Source: Erythrobacteraceae bacterium (lineage in GTDB: Bacteria > Pseudomonadota > Alphaproteobacteria > Sphingomonadales > Sphingomonadaceae). Taken from it: a DNA stretch of 64,000 nucleotides. The stretch covers positions 44,579 through 108,578 of the forward strand of contig JAIXPX010000011.1 in assembly GCA_027486035.1 (NCBI GenBank), given 5' to 3'. Below, piece after piece: positions 10,809 through 20,782 of this stretch. The translations under genes and the position numbers were made by a program. The notes beneath the pieces were generated by a model that saw nothing but the letters and a program-made list of their open reading frames with translations, ran no database searches and was not told where the DNA came from. Position 1 is the first letter of the stretch. The number at the start of each line of letters is the position of its first letter.

Positions 10809-11677
10809 GCAAGCTCGTCCTCCAGGTCCGCCACACCACCCACTACGCCTTCGCCCAGCCGGTGGTGCACGCGCTTCAGCGGCTGCGGCTGACGCCGAAG
10901 GAAACCCAGGGCCAGCGGATCGCGGAGTGGCGCATGGGGTTCGAGAATGCCCGGGCCGAGCTCGAATATGACGACCAGCATTTCAACCATGTCACCCTGA
11001 TCAGCCTTGCGCCGGGCGCGCGCGAGGTGACGGTGACCTGCGAGGGCACGGTCGAGACCGAGGACAATGCCGGGGTGATCGGCCGCCATTCGGGCCACCT
11101 GCCCTTGTGGAGCTTCCTGCGCCAGACTCCGCTGACCCGGCCGGGCGCGAAGCTGCGCGCGCTGCTGCGCGAGGTGCCGGGGAACAGCGGGGAGGCGCCG
11201 CTGGATTTCCTGCACGCGCTCTCGGCCCTGATCCGCGACCGCGTGGCCTATGAGACCGGTCGCACCGACGCGCGCACCACCGCCGAGGAAGCGGCAGCGC
11301 AAGGGGCGGGGGTGTGCCAGGACCATGCCCATATCTTCATCGGCGCGGCCCGCGCGAGCGGCATCCCGGCACGCTATGTCAGCGGCTACCTGATGATGAA
11401 TGATCGCATCGATCAGGAGGCCACCCACGCCTGGGCCGAAGCCCATGTCGAGGGGCTGGGCTGGGTGGGCTTCGATGTCTCGAACAGGATCAGCCCCGAT
11501 CCGCGCTATGTGCGGGTCGCCACAGGCAGCGACTACCGCGACGCAGCGCCGGTCACCGGGATCAGCTTCGGCGCGAGAGCGGATCAGGTGCTGACAGTTG
11601 GCGTTGCGGTCTCCTCGCAGCCGCTCCCGCCGCCGGACCAGAGCCAGACCCAGAGCCAGAGCCAGGCGGGCCAGTAG
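10805..11677 (+). CDS. Transglutaminase-like cysteine peptidase
   Basis: 290 residues. An N-terminal beta-rich half with HTTHYAFAQPVVHALQRLRLTP precedes a transglutaminase core. The catalytic Cys is in GVCQDHAHIF, the His in THAWAEAHVEGLGWVGFD, and the Asp in the following FDVSNRI. The start overlaps the alpha-E stop (ATGA). In the Anbu cluster this enzyme is expected to hydrolyse or transfer amide bonds, possibly cutting the product of the ATP-grasp partner. The C-terminus is a Gln/Ser-rich tail (SQTQSQSQ). Confidence 0.9.
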   Translation: MSKLVLQVRHTTHYAFAQPVVHALQRLRLTPKETQGQRIAEWRMGFENARAELEYDDQHFNHVTLISLAPGAREVTVTCEGTVETEDNAGVIGRHSGHLPLWSFLRQTPLTRPGAKLRALLREVPGNSGEAPLDFLHALSALIRDRVAYETGRTDARTTAEEAAAQGAGVCQDHAHIFIGAARASGIPARYVSGYLMMNDRIDQEATHAWAEAHVEGLGWVGFDVSNRISPDPRYVRVATGSDYRDAAPVTGISFGARADQVLTVGVAVSSQPLPPPDQSQTQSQSQAGQ

Positions 11678-11774
11678 CCCCGCGCAGGCGGTCTTGCGCC
11701 TTTGCGCTGTCTCGCCCATCGGGCTAGGGCGCAACCGGGCGGGGCGCCAAGGTGGCAGACAAGAGGATGACCGG

Positions 11775-12521
11775 ATGACCTATTGCGTTGGCATGGTGCT
11801 CGACAAGGGCCTTGTCCTGATGAGCGACACGCGCACCAATTCGGGCGTCGACAACATCTCGACCTTCCGCAAGCTGTTCCACTGGAGCGTGCCGGGCGAG
11901 CGCATCATCGCGGTGATGACCGCGGGCAATCTTGCCACGACCCAGGCCGTGATCAGCCAGCTCGAGGAGCGCACCAAGGCCCCCGGCGAGCGCGAGAACT
12001 GCCTGCTCAAGGGCGCGACCATGTTCCAGGTGGCGACCGAGATGGGGCGAATCCTGCGCGGCTCGATCGACGAGGTGCAGCGCGCCAATGGCGATAACGG
12101 CAAGGGTCGCTTCACCGCGACGATGATCGTCGCCGGCCAGATCAAGGGGATGCAGCCGCGCCTGTTCATGATCTATCCCGAAGGCAATTTCATCGAGGCG
12201 AGCTGGGACACGCCGTTCTTCCAGATCGGCGAGACCAAGTATGGCCGTCCGATCCTGATCCGCGGCTACGAACGCACGATGACCTTCGAGAATGCGGTCA
12301 AGCTGCTGATGGTGAGTTTCGATTCGACTCTCAAGGCAAACCTCTCGGTCGGCCTGCCGCTCGACCTGCTGGTGATCGGCAAGGATGAGTTTTCCGTCAC
12401 CCACGCCCACCGCGTGACCGAGGATGACGCCTATTTCGACAGCATTTCATCGGGTTGGGGCAATGCGTTGCGGGCAGCCTTCCACTCGCTCCCACCCTAT
12501 CGCTTCAGCGGTGACGCCTAG
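11775..12521 (+). CDS. Anbu: proteasome-like N-terminal nucleophile peptidase
   Basis: 248 residues. Start at ATG 11775 (MTYCVGM...), not the longer ORF-track start. After removal of Met1 the nucleophile would be Thr. The following residues fit the T1 family: an Asp in LMSDTRTN (proteasome position 17) and a Lys in FRKLFHW (near position 33). The sequence DTRTNSGVDNIS is typical of Anbu, the ancestral beta-subunit group, rather than HslV. It closes the operon with the ATP-grasp, alpha-E and transglutaminase-like genes, the classical Anbu context. Self-assembling cytoplasmic peptidase; natural substrate unknown. Confidence 0.9.
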   Translation: MTYCVGMVLDKGLVLMSDTRTNSGVDNISTFRKLFHWSVPGERIIAVMTAGNLATTQAVISQLEERTKAPGERENCLLKGATMFQVATEMGRILRGSIDEVQRANGDNGKGRFTATMIVAGQIKGMQPRLFMIYPEGNFIEASWDTPFFQIGETKYGRPILIRGYERTMTFENAVKLLMVSFDSTLKANLSVGLPLDLLVIGKDEFSVTHAHRVTEDDAYFDSISSGWGNALRAAFHSLPPYRFSGDA

Positions 12522-12662
12522 GGAAAGGCCCTGATCTACCTCCGTAGTGGAGTTAAATTGACTAACGATTTTAGGTGCTTGCCTTATCCCGTATAGGATA
12601 AATCTCCGGATTGGCGACGCTCCTGCGTGTAACCTTCGTGGGGATGGCGCAAGCATCCCGGC

Positions 12663-13283
12663 ATGACACGCAAAGCTGTTCTCCACTTCATCGATTCTTG
12701 CAGCCGTCAGCGCGCCGAACTGGCGCGGGTCGGCTTCGGCCTGGGCCATCACTGCGAGGTCTATGGCGATCTCTCCGAGCTGGCGGTGCACCCGCCGCGC
12801 GACGGGATCATCCTTGCCCGCGACACGGCCGAGGAAGGCGGCATCAGCATGATCCTCGACCGGCTTGGCCGGCTCGGGGTGTGGCTGCCGCTGATCGCCT
12901 TCGACGCGCAGCCGCGACCGGGGCGGATCGTCGAGGCGATCAAGGCGGGTTCGCTGGACTACCTTGCCCTGCCGCTCGATCCGGAGCGTCTGACCCGCTG
13001 CCTGATGCGCATCGAGAAGGAGGCAGAGGTCTTCGGCGCGGCCCGGCGCCGCATGATCAAGGCGCGCGACCGCATCTCGACCCTCTCGGCCCGCGAGCGC
13101 GAGGTGCTCGACTGGCTGGCGGAGGGCAGCAGCAACAAGGTGATCGCCCGCGAGCTCGATATCAGCCCGCGTACGGTGGAAATCCACCGCGCCAACATGA
13201 TGAGCAAGCTCGGCGCACGCCACGCCGCCGAAGCGGTGCGCCTGAAGCTCGAGGCGAAGCTGGAAACGCGGATGCGCGCCTGA
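12663..13283 (+). CDS. LuxR-type transcriptional regulator with atypical receiver domain
   Basis: 206 residues. The C-terminal LuxR/FixJ helix-turn-helix is clear: LSAREREVLDWLAEGSSNKVIARELDISPRTVEIHR, about residues 140-195. The N-terminal ~120 residues have the length and rhythm of a receiver domain, but the acidic pair near the N-terminus is FIDS rather than DD-like, and the conserved Lys of 'KP' is replaced (YLALPLDPERL). A possible phospho-Asp remains in LARDTAEEGG. It is 141 bases downstream of anbu on the same strand, so it may or may not belong with that operon. Target genes cannot be inferred. Confidence 0.85.
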   Translation: MTRKAVLHFIDSCSRQRAELARVGFGLGHHCEVYGDLSELAVHPPRDGIILARDTAEEGGISMILDRLGRLGVWLPLIAFDAQPRPGRIVEAIKAGSLDYLALPLDPERLTRCLMRIEKEAEVFGAARRRMIKARDRISTLSAREREVLDWLAEGSSNKVIARELDISPRTVEIHRANMMSKLGARHAAEAVRLKLEAKLETRMRA

Positions 13284-13345
13284 CACCCGCGCCCCGCGCG
13301 GATCGCGGCGCGATGTCCCCTGCCTGTCTGGCGGGAGCGGCGCGG

Positions 13346-14032
13346 TCAGCGGCAGAAGACCCCGCCGGTGCCCTCGAGGTGCAAGTGGTCCGCGTGCGCG
13401 GCGTTGTAATCCGGGCCGAGGACGGTGCCGAAGCGCTTGCAGGCGCTCTTGTGGACGACCCGCAGGAAATCACGCGTGGCCGCATCGCCGCTGTGCCAGT
13501 CGCGCTTGACCACCACCCGGCGTCCATCTGCCAGGACGAAGGCCGACACGTCGATCGCCTCGGCCCGGGCATGGGCCGAGCGGCGCTCGGTCCCCGCGAC
13601 ATTGCGGCAGGAATAGGAGCCCATTGTCTCGATCCGTGCGAGCGGGCTGCCGAGGATCTCGCGCGCGGCGCGGTCGACCCCGAAACGCGCCCAGTCGCCG
13701 AATGTCCGGGCGACCCGGCATTGCACCGGCCCGAGATTGGCGACGCCGAGCGGCGCCCGGTCGCCGGCCAGCGCATTGAGCTGCACCGTGCCGAGCGCCG
13801 CGCAGCCGGGTGCGGCGTAGGTGTCGGGCAGCGGCTTGAAGCGCGCGCCGCTCGCGCCGAGATCGGCAAGGCAGCGGGCGTCATCGGGTCGCGGGGCCTG
13901 GCTCTGCGGCGCTCCCGGCCGGGGCGGAGTGCCCCCGCTCCGGCCGCCGCCCGGCAGCACCGAGCCGCAGCCGGCCAGCAGCAGCGCGGCTGCCGCCACA
14001 GTCCAAGCGCGCGTGATGCCCGTGGCTCCCAT
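13346..14032 (-). CDS. Extensin family lipoprotein (possible LAS-type peptidase fold)
   Basis: 228 residues. Lipobox LLLAGC near residue 22, then a Gly/Pro linker and an extensin-like C-terminal domain. Visible residues: cysteines (RCLADLG, PGCAALG, VQCRV, YSCRNV, KSACKRF, VFCR) and putative zinc ligands in SAHARAEAIDVSAF and HADHLHLE, resembling D-Ala-D-Ala carboxypeptidase-type metallopeptidases. Likely anchored in the envelope and acting on peptidoglycan, though catalysis in this family is not established. Converges with the LuxR-type gene. Confidence 0.85.
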   Translation of the reverse strand: MGATGITRAWTVAAAALLLAGCGSVLPGGGRSGGTPPRPGAPQSQAPRPDDARCLADLGASGARFKPLPDTYAAPGCAALGTVQLNALAGDRAPLGVANLGPVQCRVARTFGDWARFGVDRAAREILGSPLARIETMGSYSCRNVAGTERRSAHARAEAIDVSAFVLADGRRVVVKRDWHSGDAATRDFLRVVHKSACKRFGTVLGPDYNAAHADHLHLEGTGGVFCR

Positions 14033-14111
14033 CCCACAAGATTATCGCGAAAAGCCGATTAACTGCCAGAGAACAAATGCAAGGGCAGCGCATTTTTGGG
14101 CGGGCAAAGGT

Positions 14112-15581
14112 TCAGCCCTCGGCGGGTGCCTTGCCGGTGGCAAGGCTCACGGCAAGGATCGCGACCAGAGCGGCAAAAAAGCCCGGCACGATCTCGTAGA
14201 GGCCGGGGCCGCCCATGAAGCTCGCGTTCCAGCCGAGCGCGATCCATCCCGCGACCACGCCCGCGCCCGTCACCAGCCCGGCGACCGCGCCCGCGCCGGT
14301 CATGCGCTTCCAGGTCAGGGCGAGCAGGATCAGCGGACCGAAGGCCGCGCCGAAGCCCGCCCAGGCGTTGGCGACGAGGCCGAGCACCTCGCTCTCCGGG
14401 TCAGCCGCGATCACCAGCGCCGCCGCCGCGACCAGCACTACGCTGAGGCGCCCGATATTGACCGCCTCGCGCTCCGACGCATTCCGGCGCAGGAACAGCC
14501 GATAGAAGTCCTCGGTCAGCGAGGAGGAGGAGACCAGCAGCTGCGAGGAGATCGTGCTCATGATCGCAGCGAGCAGCGCGGCGTAGAGGAAGCCCGTCAC
14601 CGCCGGGTGGAACAGCAGCTTGGCCAGGACGATGAAGATCGTCTCCGGGTCATCGACCACCAGCGCGTTCGCCTCGGCAAAGGCGCGCCCCGCCAGCCCC
14701 ACAGCGACCGCGCCCGCCAGCGAGATCACCATCCAGATCATGCAGATCCAGCCTGCGAGCGGCACGTTCTCGACCTTGTCGATCGCCATGAAGCGCACGA
14801 TGATATGCGGCTGGCCAAAGTAGCCGAGGCCCCATGTCACCGCGCTGATGATGCCTATCACGGTCGCGCCATGGGTGAGGCTGAGGAAGCCGTCCTGCGG
14901 CACGGCAGCGATGCTGGTCGCCGCGCTCCCGTCGGTGCCCATCAGGATGAAAAGCGGCATGACGACGAGCGCGCACATCATGATCATGCCTTGCACGAAG
15001 TCGGTGAGGCTGACCGCGAGAAAGCCTCCGATCGTGGTGTAGACCAGCACGATCCCGGCGGTGAGCAGGATGCCGACCATGTAGTCCGACAGCCCCGCGA
15101 CCGGGAGTGCGCCCGCGAAGGCGGTCTCGAACAGCTTGCCCCCGCCGACCATGCCGGAGGCGGTGTAGACCGTGAAGAAGCCGACGATCACCACCGCCGA
15201 GACGACCCGCAGCAGCGTGCCCGTCTCCGGGAAGCGGTTGGCGAGGAATTCGGGGATGGTCAGCGCATCGCCCAGCCGCTCGGTCTGTTCGCGCAGGCGC
15301 GGAGCGACAATGATCCAATTGAGTGCGGCGCCCACGGTAAGCCCGATGGCGATCCAAGCCTCGACCAGCCCGCCCACAAACAGCGCTCCCGGCAGCCCCA
15401 GCAACAGCCAGCCCGACATGTCGGAAGCGCCTGCGCTGAGCGCCGTAACCGCCGGGCCCAAACCCCGCCCGGCGAGGAGGTAGCCCGAGGAGTCCGCACG
15501 GGTCTTGAACCAGGCATAGATGCCGATCGCGACCATCAGCAGGAAATAGGCGGCAAGGCTGGCGAGGGTGTAGGTGTTCAT
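14112..15581 (-). CDS. putP: Sodium/proline symporter (SSS family)
   Basis: 489 residues, start at ATG 15581 (MNTYTLASLAAYF). Solute:sodium symporter with about 13 hydrophobic segments. The family pattern 'GYLLAGRGLGPAVTALSAGASDMSGWLLLGLPG' near residues 35-70 is that of PutP, including the ASDMSGWL substrate/sodium site region; TWGLGYFGQPHI is also PutP-like. Imports proline with Na+. No proline dehydrogenase gene is in the window. The choice of proline over a related substrate rests on overall resemblance. Confidence 0.88.
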   Translation of the reverse strand: MNTYTLASLAAYFLLMVAIGIYAWFKTRADSSGYLLAGRGLGPAVTALSAGASDMSGWLLLGLPGALFVGGLVEAWIAIGLTVGAALNWIIVAPRLREQTERLGDALTIPEFLANRFPETGTLLRVVSAVVIVGFFTVYTASGMVGGGKLFETAFAGALPVAGLSDYMVGILLTAGIVLVYTTIGGFLAVSLTDFVQGMIMMCALVVMPLFILMGTDGSAATSIAAVPQDGFLSLTHGATVIGIISAVTWGLGYFGQPHIIVRFMAIDKVENVPLAGWICMIWMVISLAGAVAVGLAGRAFAEANALVVDDPETIFIVLAKLLFHPAVTGFLYAALLAAIMSTISSQLLVSSSSLTEDFYRLFLRRNASEREAVNIGRLSVVLVAAAALVIAADPESEVLGLVANAWAGFGAAFGPLILLALTWKRMTGAGAVAGLVTGAGVVAGWIALGWNASFMGGPGLYEIVPGFFAALVAILAVSLATGKAPAEG

Positions 15582-15659
15582 GGGACGGGGGCGTAACAAG
15601 CGTGCGGGTGCTTGACCACCTGCGCCTCAGAGTTTCCCGCAGGCGGGCTTGGAGAAGGA

Positions 15660-15746
15660 CCCACCCCTAACCCCTCCCGCAGGCGGTAGGGGGACCGCAT
15701 TGCACCTGAATCACCCCTCCCGCGTGCGGGAGGGGCCGGGGGTGGG
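15660..15746. repeat. REP-like inverted repeat element, copy 1
   Basis: An 87-base element bounded by CCCACCCC and GGGGTGGG, containing two inner CCCCTCCCGC units. One is paired with GCGGTAGGGG and the other with GCGGGAGGGG. A second copy lies at 38385-38460 with the same borders and the same first ~27 bases apart from about three changes. It sits between typA and putP and could form a strong hairpin that ends or protects the typA transcript. Confidence 0.8.
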
Positions 15747-15761
15747 CATGTTCCGTCCCCC

Positions 15762-17597
<1,836 letters not shown>

Positions 17598-18025
17598 TCG
17601 AAGGCACTTCCGGTGAAGGGCCGGACGCTCTTGCGCATCCGGGTATGGAACAGGGCAGAGCGCGGGGGCACGCTGCTGGAGCAGAGGTTTGTTTCGGCTG
17701 GGCGACAATCCGCGACGCTACGGCCCCCTGCGGTTTCGGGCCGCGCGCGCGGATGTGCTGCGTTGCAACATCGCGGCGGCGCCTAGCAGGGGCCGTGTCG
17801 CGGGGCAAGGGTTGGCACAGCAAGCGGGGTGCCGACGCGGCGCCCACAGTGTGACTCTTGCGCCACATTATCCCCTGATGCCCGCGAAAAGCGCGGCTCG
17901 GCGGCTTGTCGGTGCGGTGTTGCTGGCTTATCAGGGCCGCCACGATCACGGGAGACAAGCGCGCAACAATGGTGCGTGTCCGCAACAGGGCGCCGGGATC
18001 GCGGGATTTTTGGAGAGGAGCTTCC
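17598..18025. other. 428-base intergenic region between typA and the TonB-dependent receptor gene
   Basis: Separates two divergent genes and must carry both promoters. It is GC-rich, and the ORFs called across it on both strands are extensions of flanking frames. I see no tRNA, riboswitch-like fold or convincing operator. The only clear signal is the GGAGAGGAG ribosome site just before 18026. Confidence 0.5.
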
Positions 18026-20653
18026 ATGCAATCGACCTTCACCGGCACGGCCGGCGCACACCGATTCACCCTGCTTGCAGGCGCGGCCACCCTCGCGCTT
18101 GCCATGCCGGGTGCAGCTTTCGCGCAGGACGCCCAGAGCGACAGCGCGGCCCCCGAGGCTGACGACAACGTCATCATCGTCACCGCGTCCAAGCGCGAGC
18201 AGACCCTGCAGGAGACGCCGATCTCGGTGTCGGTGACCAGCGGCGAGACGATCGAGCGTGCGCAGATTCGCGACGTGCTCGACCTCCAGACCGTGGTGCC
18301 CTCGCTGCGCGTTAGCCAGCTCCAGACATCCTCGGCGACCACCTTCATCATCCGCGGCTTCGGCAACGGCGACAACAACTTCGGCATCGAGCCTTCGGTC
18401 GGCGTGTTCATCGACGGCGTGTTCCGTTCGCGCTCGGCTTCGGCCCTGTCCGACCTCAACATGGTCCAGCGCGTCGAAGTGCTGAACGGCCCGCAATCGA
18501 CCCTGTTCGGCAAGAACGCCTCGGCGGGCGTGATCTCGGTCGTGACCAAGGAGCCGCAGTACGAGTTCGGCGGCTCGGTCGAAGCGGTCTACGGCAACTT
18601 CAACACCGTGTTCCTGCGCGGCGAGGTGACCGGCCCGATCAACGAGCAGGTCGCCTGGTCGGTTGACGGCACCTACCAGAAGCGCGACGGCTTTGGTCGC
18701 ATCGTCAATCTGAACAATGCCGAGATCAACAACCGCGACCGCTGGTCGGCGCGCGGCCAGCTGCTCATCGAGCCCTCGGCTGACGTCAAGATCCGCCTGA
18801 TCGGCGACTACGGCAAGATCGACGAAGTGTGCTGCCAGACGAGCAATGTCGTTGTCGGCCCGGTCACCCAGCTCGCCGTCGGCGGCGTGGGCGGCCAGTT
18901 CCCGACGGACTTCTTCAGCAACAACAACTTCCTCAACGTCGTTCCGGTCAACACCAACGAGAACTACGGCTTCTCGGGCCAGCTCGACTGGGCGCTGGGC
19001 AATGTGTCGCTGACCTCGATCACCGCCTACCGCGAACTGCGCAACTTCTTCAATCAGGACATCGACTTCACCAGCGCGGACATTTCGAACGAAACCCGTG
19101 ACCAGGCCGTCGACACCTTCACCCAGGAAGTGCGCCTGACCTCGGATTTCGATGGTCCGATCAACTTCCTGCTGGGCGGCTACTACTTCGACGAGTCGAT
19201 CAGCCAGGACAGCTCGCTGTCGGTCGGCCGCGACTTCCGCAACTTCGCCGCCATCCAGGCCGCGCCTGCCAGCCTGCTGCCGCCGAACCCGACCGCCGCC
19301 CAGCGCATCGCTGTCGGCAATGCGGTTCTGCGCAACGCGGAAGGCGCGCTCGGTCTGCCGCTCGGCTCGATCCTCGCCGGTCAGGGCCTGACCCGCGAGC
19401 GCTTCGCGATCGACAACACCTCGTGGTCGATCTTCGGCACGGTTGACCTCAAGTGGACCGATCGCCTGACCTTCACCGTCGGCTTCAACTACACCGACGA
19501 CAAGAAGGACTTCGTGATCAACCAGCAGGCGCTCGATCCGCTTGCCGGCGTCAACCTCGTCGATGCCTTCATCACGCTCGCCAGCAGCGGCGCGGTGCGC
19601 AACCGGACGCAGTTCCAGGCGCTTCCCGCGGCGAACCAGCAGGCGCTGCTTGCGGCGGCCACCAGCCCGGCGACCAACAGCCTGCTCGGCCTTTCGGCGC
19701 TGCAGTTCCAGACCCCCTCGCCGTCGGTGCCGAACTCGGTCGAACCGGGCCAGACCCGCGACGACAAGTTCACCTACATCCTGCGCGCCGCGTATGAGGT
19801 CTCGGACCAGATCAACGTCTATCTGAGCTATGCGACCGGCTTCAAGGCGAGCTCGATCAACCTCTCGCGCGATAGCCGTCCGCTGCTCTCGGATTATACC
19901 CCGGGGCCGCGCGGATCGACCTTCGCGGCGCCGGCCTCGCCGATCATCAATGCTGGGCTCGCAACGCCGAACCTCACCACCGGCACCCGCTTTGCCGGGC
20001 CGGAAAACGCGGCGGTGATCGAAGCCGGCATCAAGGCCCAGTTCGACGGGATCGGCTTCAACCTCGCGGTGTTCGACCAGAAGATCGAGGGCTTCCAGTC
20101 CTTCGCCTTCACCGGTCTGGGCTTCGCGCTGCAGAACGCCGGTCAGCAGTCGGTCCAGGGCTTCGAGTTCGACAGCACCATCAAGCCGGTCGACTCGCTC
20201 GTCCTGACCTTCGCTGCGACCTACCTCGATCCGGTGTTCGACAGCTTCCCGGGTTCGGTGCTCGGCGACCTGAGCGGTCTGCGCGTGGGCGGCATTCCCT
20301 CGTGGAACGTCCGCACCTCGGCGACCCACACGCTCGACATCAATGATGCCGGCACCAAGCTCGTCACCCGCGTCGACTACAGCTACGAGAGCAACGTCAA
20401 CATCAACAACGGCCTGCCGACCTTCAACCGGGCTCTGGGCAACACCCGCCTCTTCGATCGCGAAGTGAACCTGGTGAACGCCTCGACCACGCTGGCGCTC
20501 GAAAACGGGCTCGAAGTCGGCCTGTTCGCGCGCAACCTGTTCAACGACCAGTACATCCTCACTGTCTTCGACGGTGTGGCGCAGGCGGGAACGGTCTCGG
20601 GCTACCCGAGCGCGCCGCGCACCTGGGGCGGTCTGGTGCGCTACCGCTTCTAA
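18026..20653 (+). CDS. TonB-dependent outer-membrane receptor
   Basis: 875 residues from ATG 18026, with a GGAGAGGAG ribosome site; the ORF-track start is 40 residues too early. Signal peptide ends near AAFAQ. TonB-box-like DDNVIIVTASKREQTLQETP is followed by the plug domain (VPSLRVSQLQ, FIIRGFGNGDNNFGIEPSVGVFIDGVFRSR, VEVLNGPQSTLFGKNASAGVISVVTKEP). The barrel ends with the terminal Phe of LVRYRF. It belongs to the large sphingomonad family. No transporter, hydrolase or regulator next to it reveals the ligand. Followed by a strong terminator, so it is a single-gene unit. Confidence 0.95.
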   Translation: MQSTFTGTAGAHRFTLLAGAATLALAMPGAAFAQDAQSDSAAPEADDNVIIVTASKREQTLQETPISVSVTSGETIERAQIRDVLDLQTVVPSLRVSQLQTSSATTFIIRGFGNGDNNFGIEPSVGVFIDGVFRSRSASALSDLNMVQRVEVLNGPQSTLFGKNASAGVISVVTKEPQYEFGGSVEAVYGNFNTVFLRGEVTGPINEQVAWSVDGTYQKRDGFGRIVNLNNAEINNRDRWSARGQLLIEPSADVKIRLIGDYGKIDEVCCQTSNVVVGPVTQLAVGGVGGQFPTDFFSNNNFLNVVPVNTNENYGFSGQLDWALGNVSLTSITAYRELRNFFNQDIDFTSADISNETRDQAVDTFTQEVRLTSDFDGPINFLLGGYYFDESISQDSSLSVGRDFRNFAAIQAAPASLLPPNPTAAQRIAVGNAVLRNAEGALGLPLGSILAGQGLTRERFAIDNTSWSIFGTVDLKWTDRLTFTVGFNYTDDKKDFVINQQALDPLAGVNLVDAFITLASSGAVRNRTQFQALPAANQQALLAAATSPATNSLLGLSALQFQTPSPSVPNSVEPGQTRDDKFTYILRAAYEVSDQINVYLSYATGFKASSINLSRDSRPLLSDYTPGPRGSTFAAPASPIINAGLATPNLTTGTRFAGPENAAVIEAGIKAQFDGIGFNLAVFDQKIEGFQSFAFTGLGFALQNAGQQSVQGFEFDSTIKPVDSLVLTFAATYLDPVFDSFPGSVLGDLSGLRVGGIPSWNVRTSATHTLDINDAGTKLVTRVDYSYESNVNINNGLPTFNRALGNTRLFDREVNLVNASTTLALENGLEVGLFARNLFNDQYILTVFDGVAQAGTVSGYPSAPRTWGGLVRYRF

Positions 20654-20676
20654 GCGGTCCGCTCCGGCGACACATA

Positions 20677-20715
20677 GAAAAGGGCCTCGCACCAGCCGGT
20701 GCGGGGCCCTTTTTG
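20677..20715 (+). terminator. Rho-independent terminator of the TonB-dependent receptor gene
   Basis: An AGGGCCTCGCACC stem pairs with GGTGCGGGGCCCT around an AGCC loop, followed by a T run (TTTTT). The leading A run makes it usable for the opposite strand too. It lies 24 bases after the receptor stop, between convergent genes. Confidence 0.9.
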
Positions 20716-20782
20716 CGTTTGCTTCCCGCCCTGTCCGGCCATGGTCGCCGCGCTGCCGAGGCAGCAGGCAGCCCCTCTGCGA

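Noticed and set aside
12526-12560. Short inverted repeat after anbu considered as a terminator
   Set aside because: The stem is only about 4-5 base pairs and there is no T run.
13821-15596. 591-residue plus-strand ORF across the extensin and putP genes
   Set aside because: Composition (Arg/His/Gln/Asp) is that of an antisense frame, and it spans two real genes plus their gap.
17783-20692. 969-residue minus-strand ORF opposite the TonB-dependent receptor
   Set aside because: Arg/Glu/Val-rich shadow of a GC-biased codon pattern. The plus-strand receptor has a signal peptide, plug and barrel signatures.
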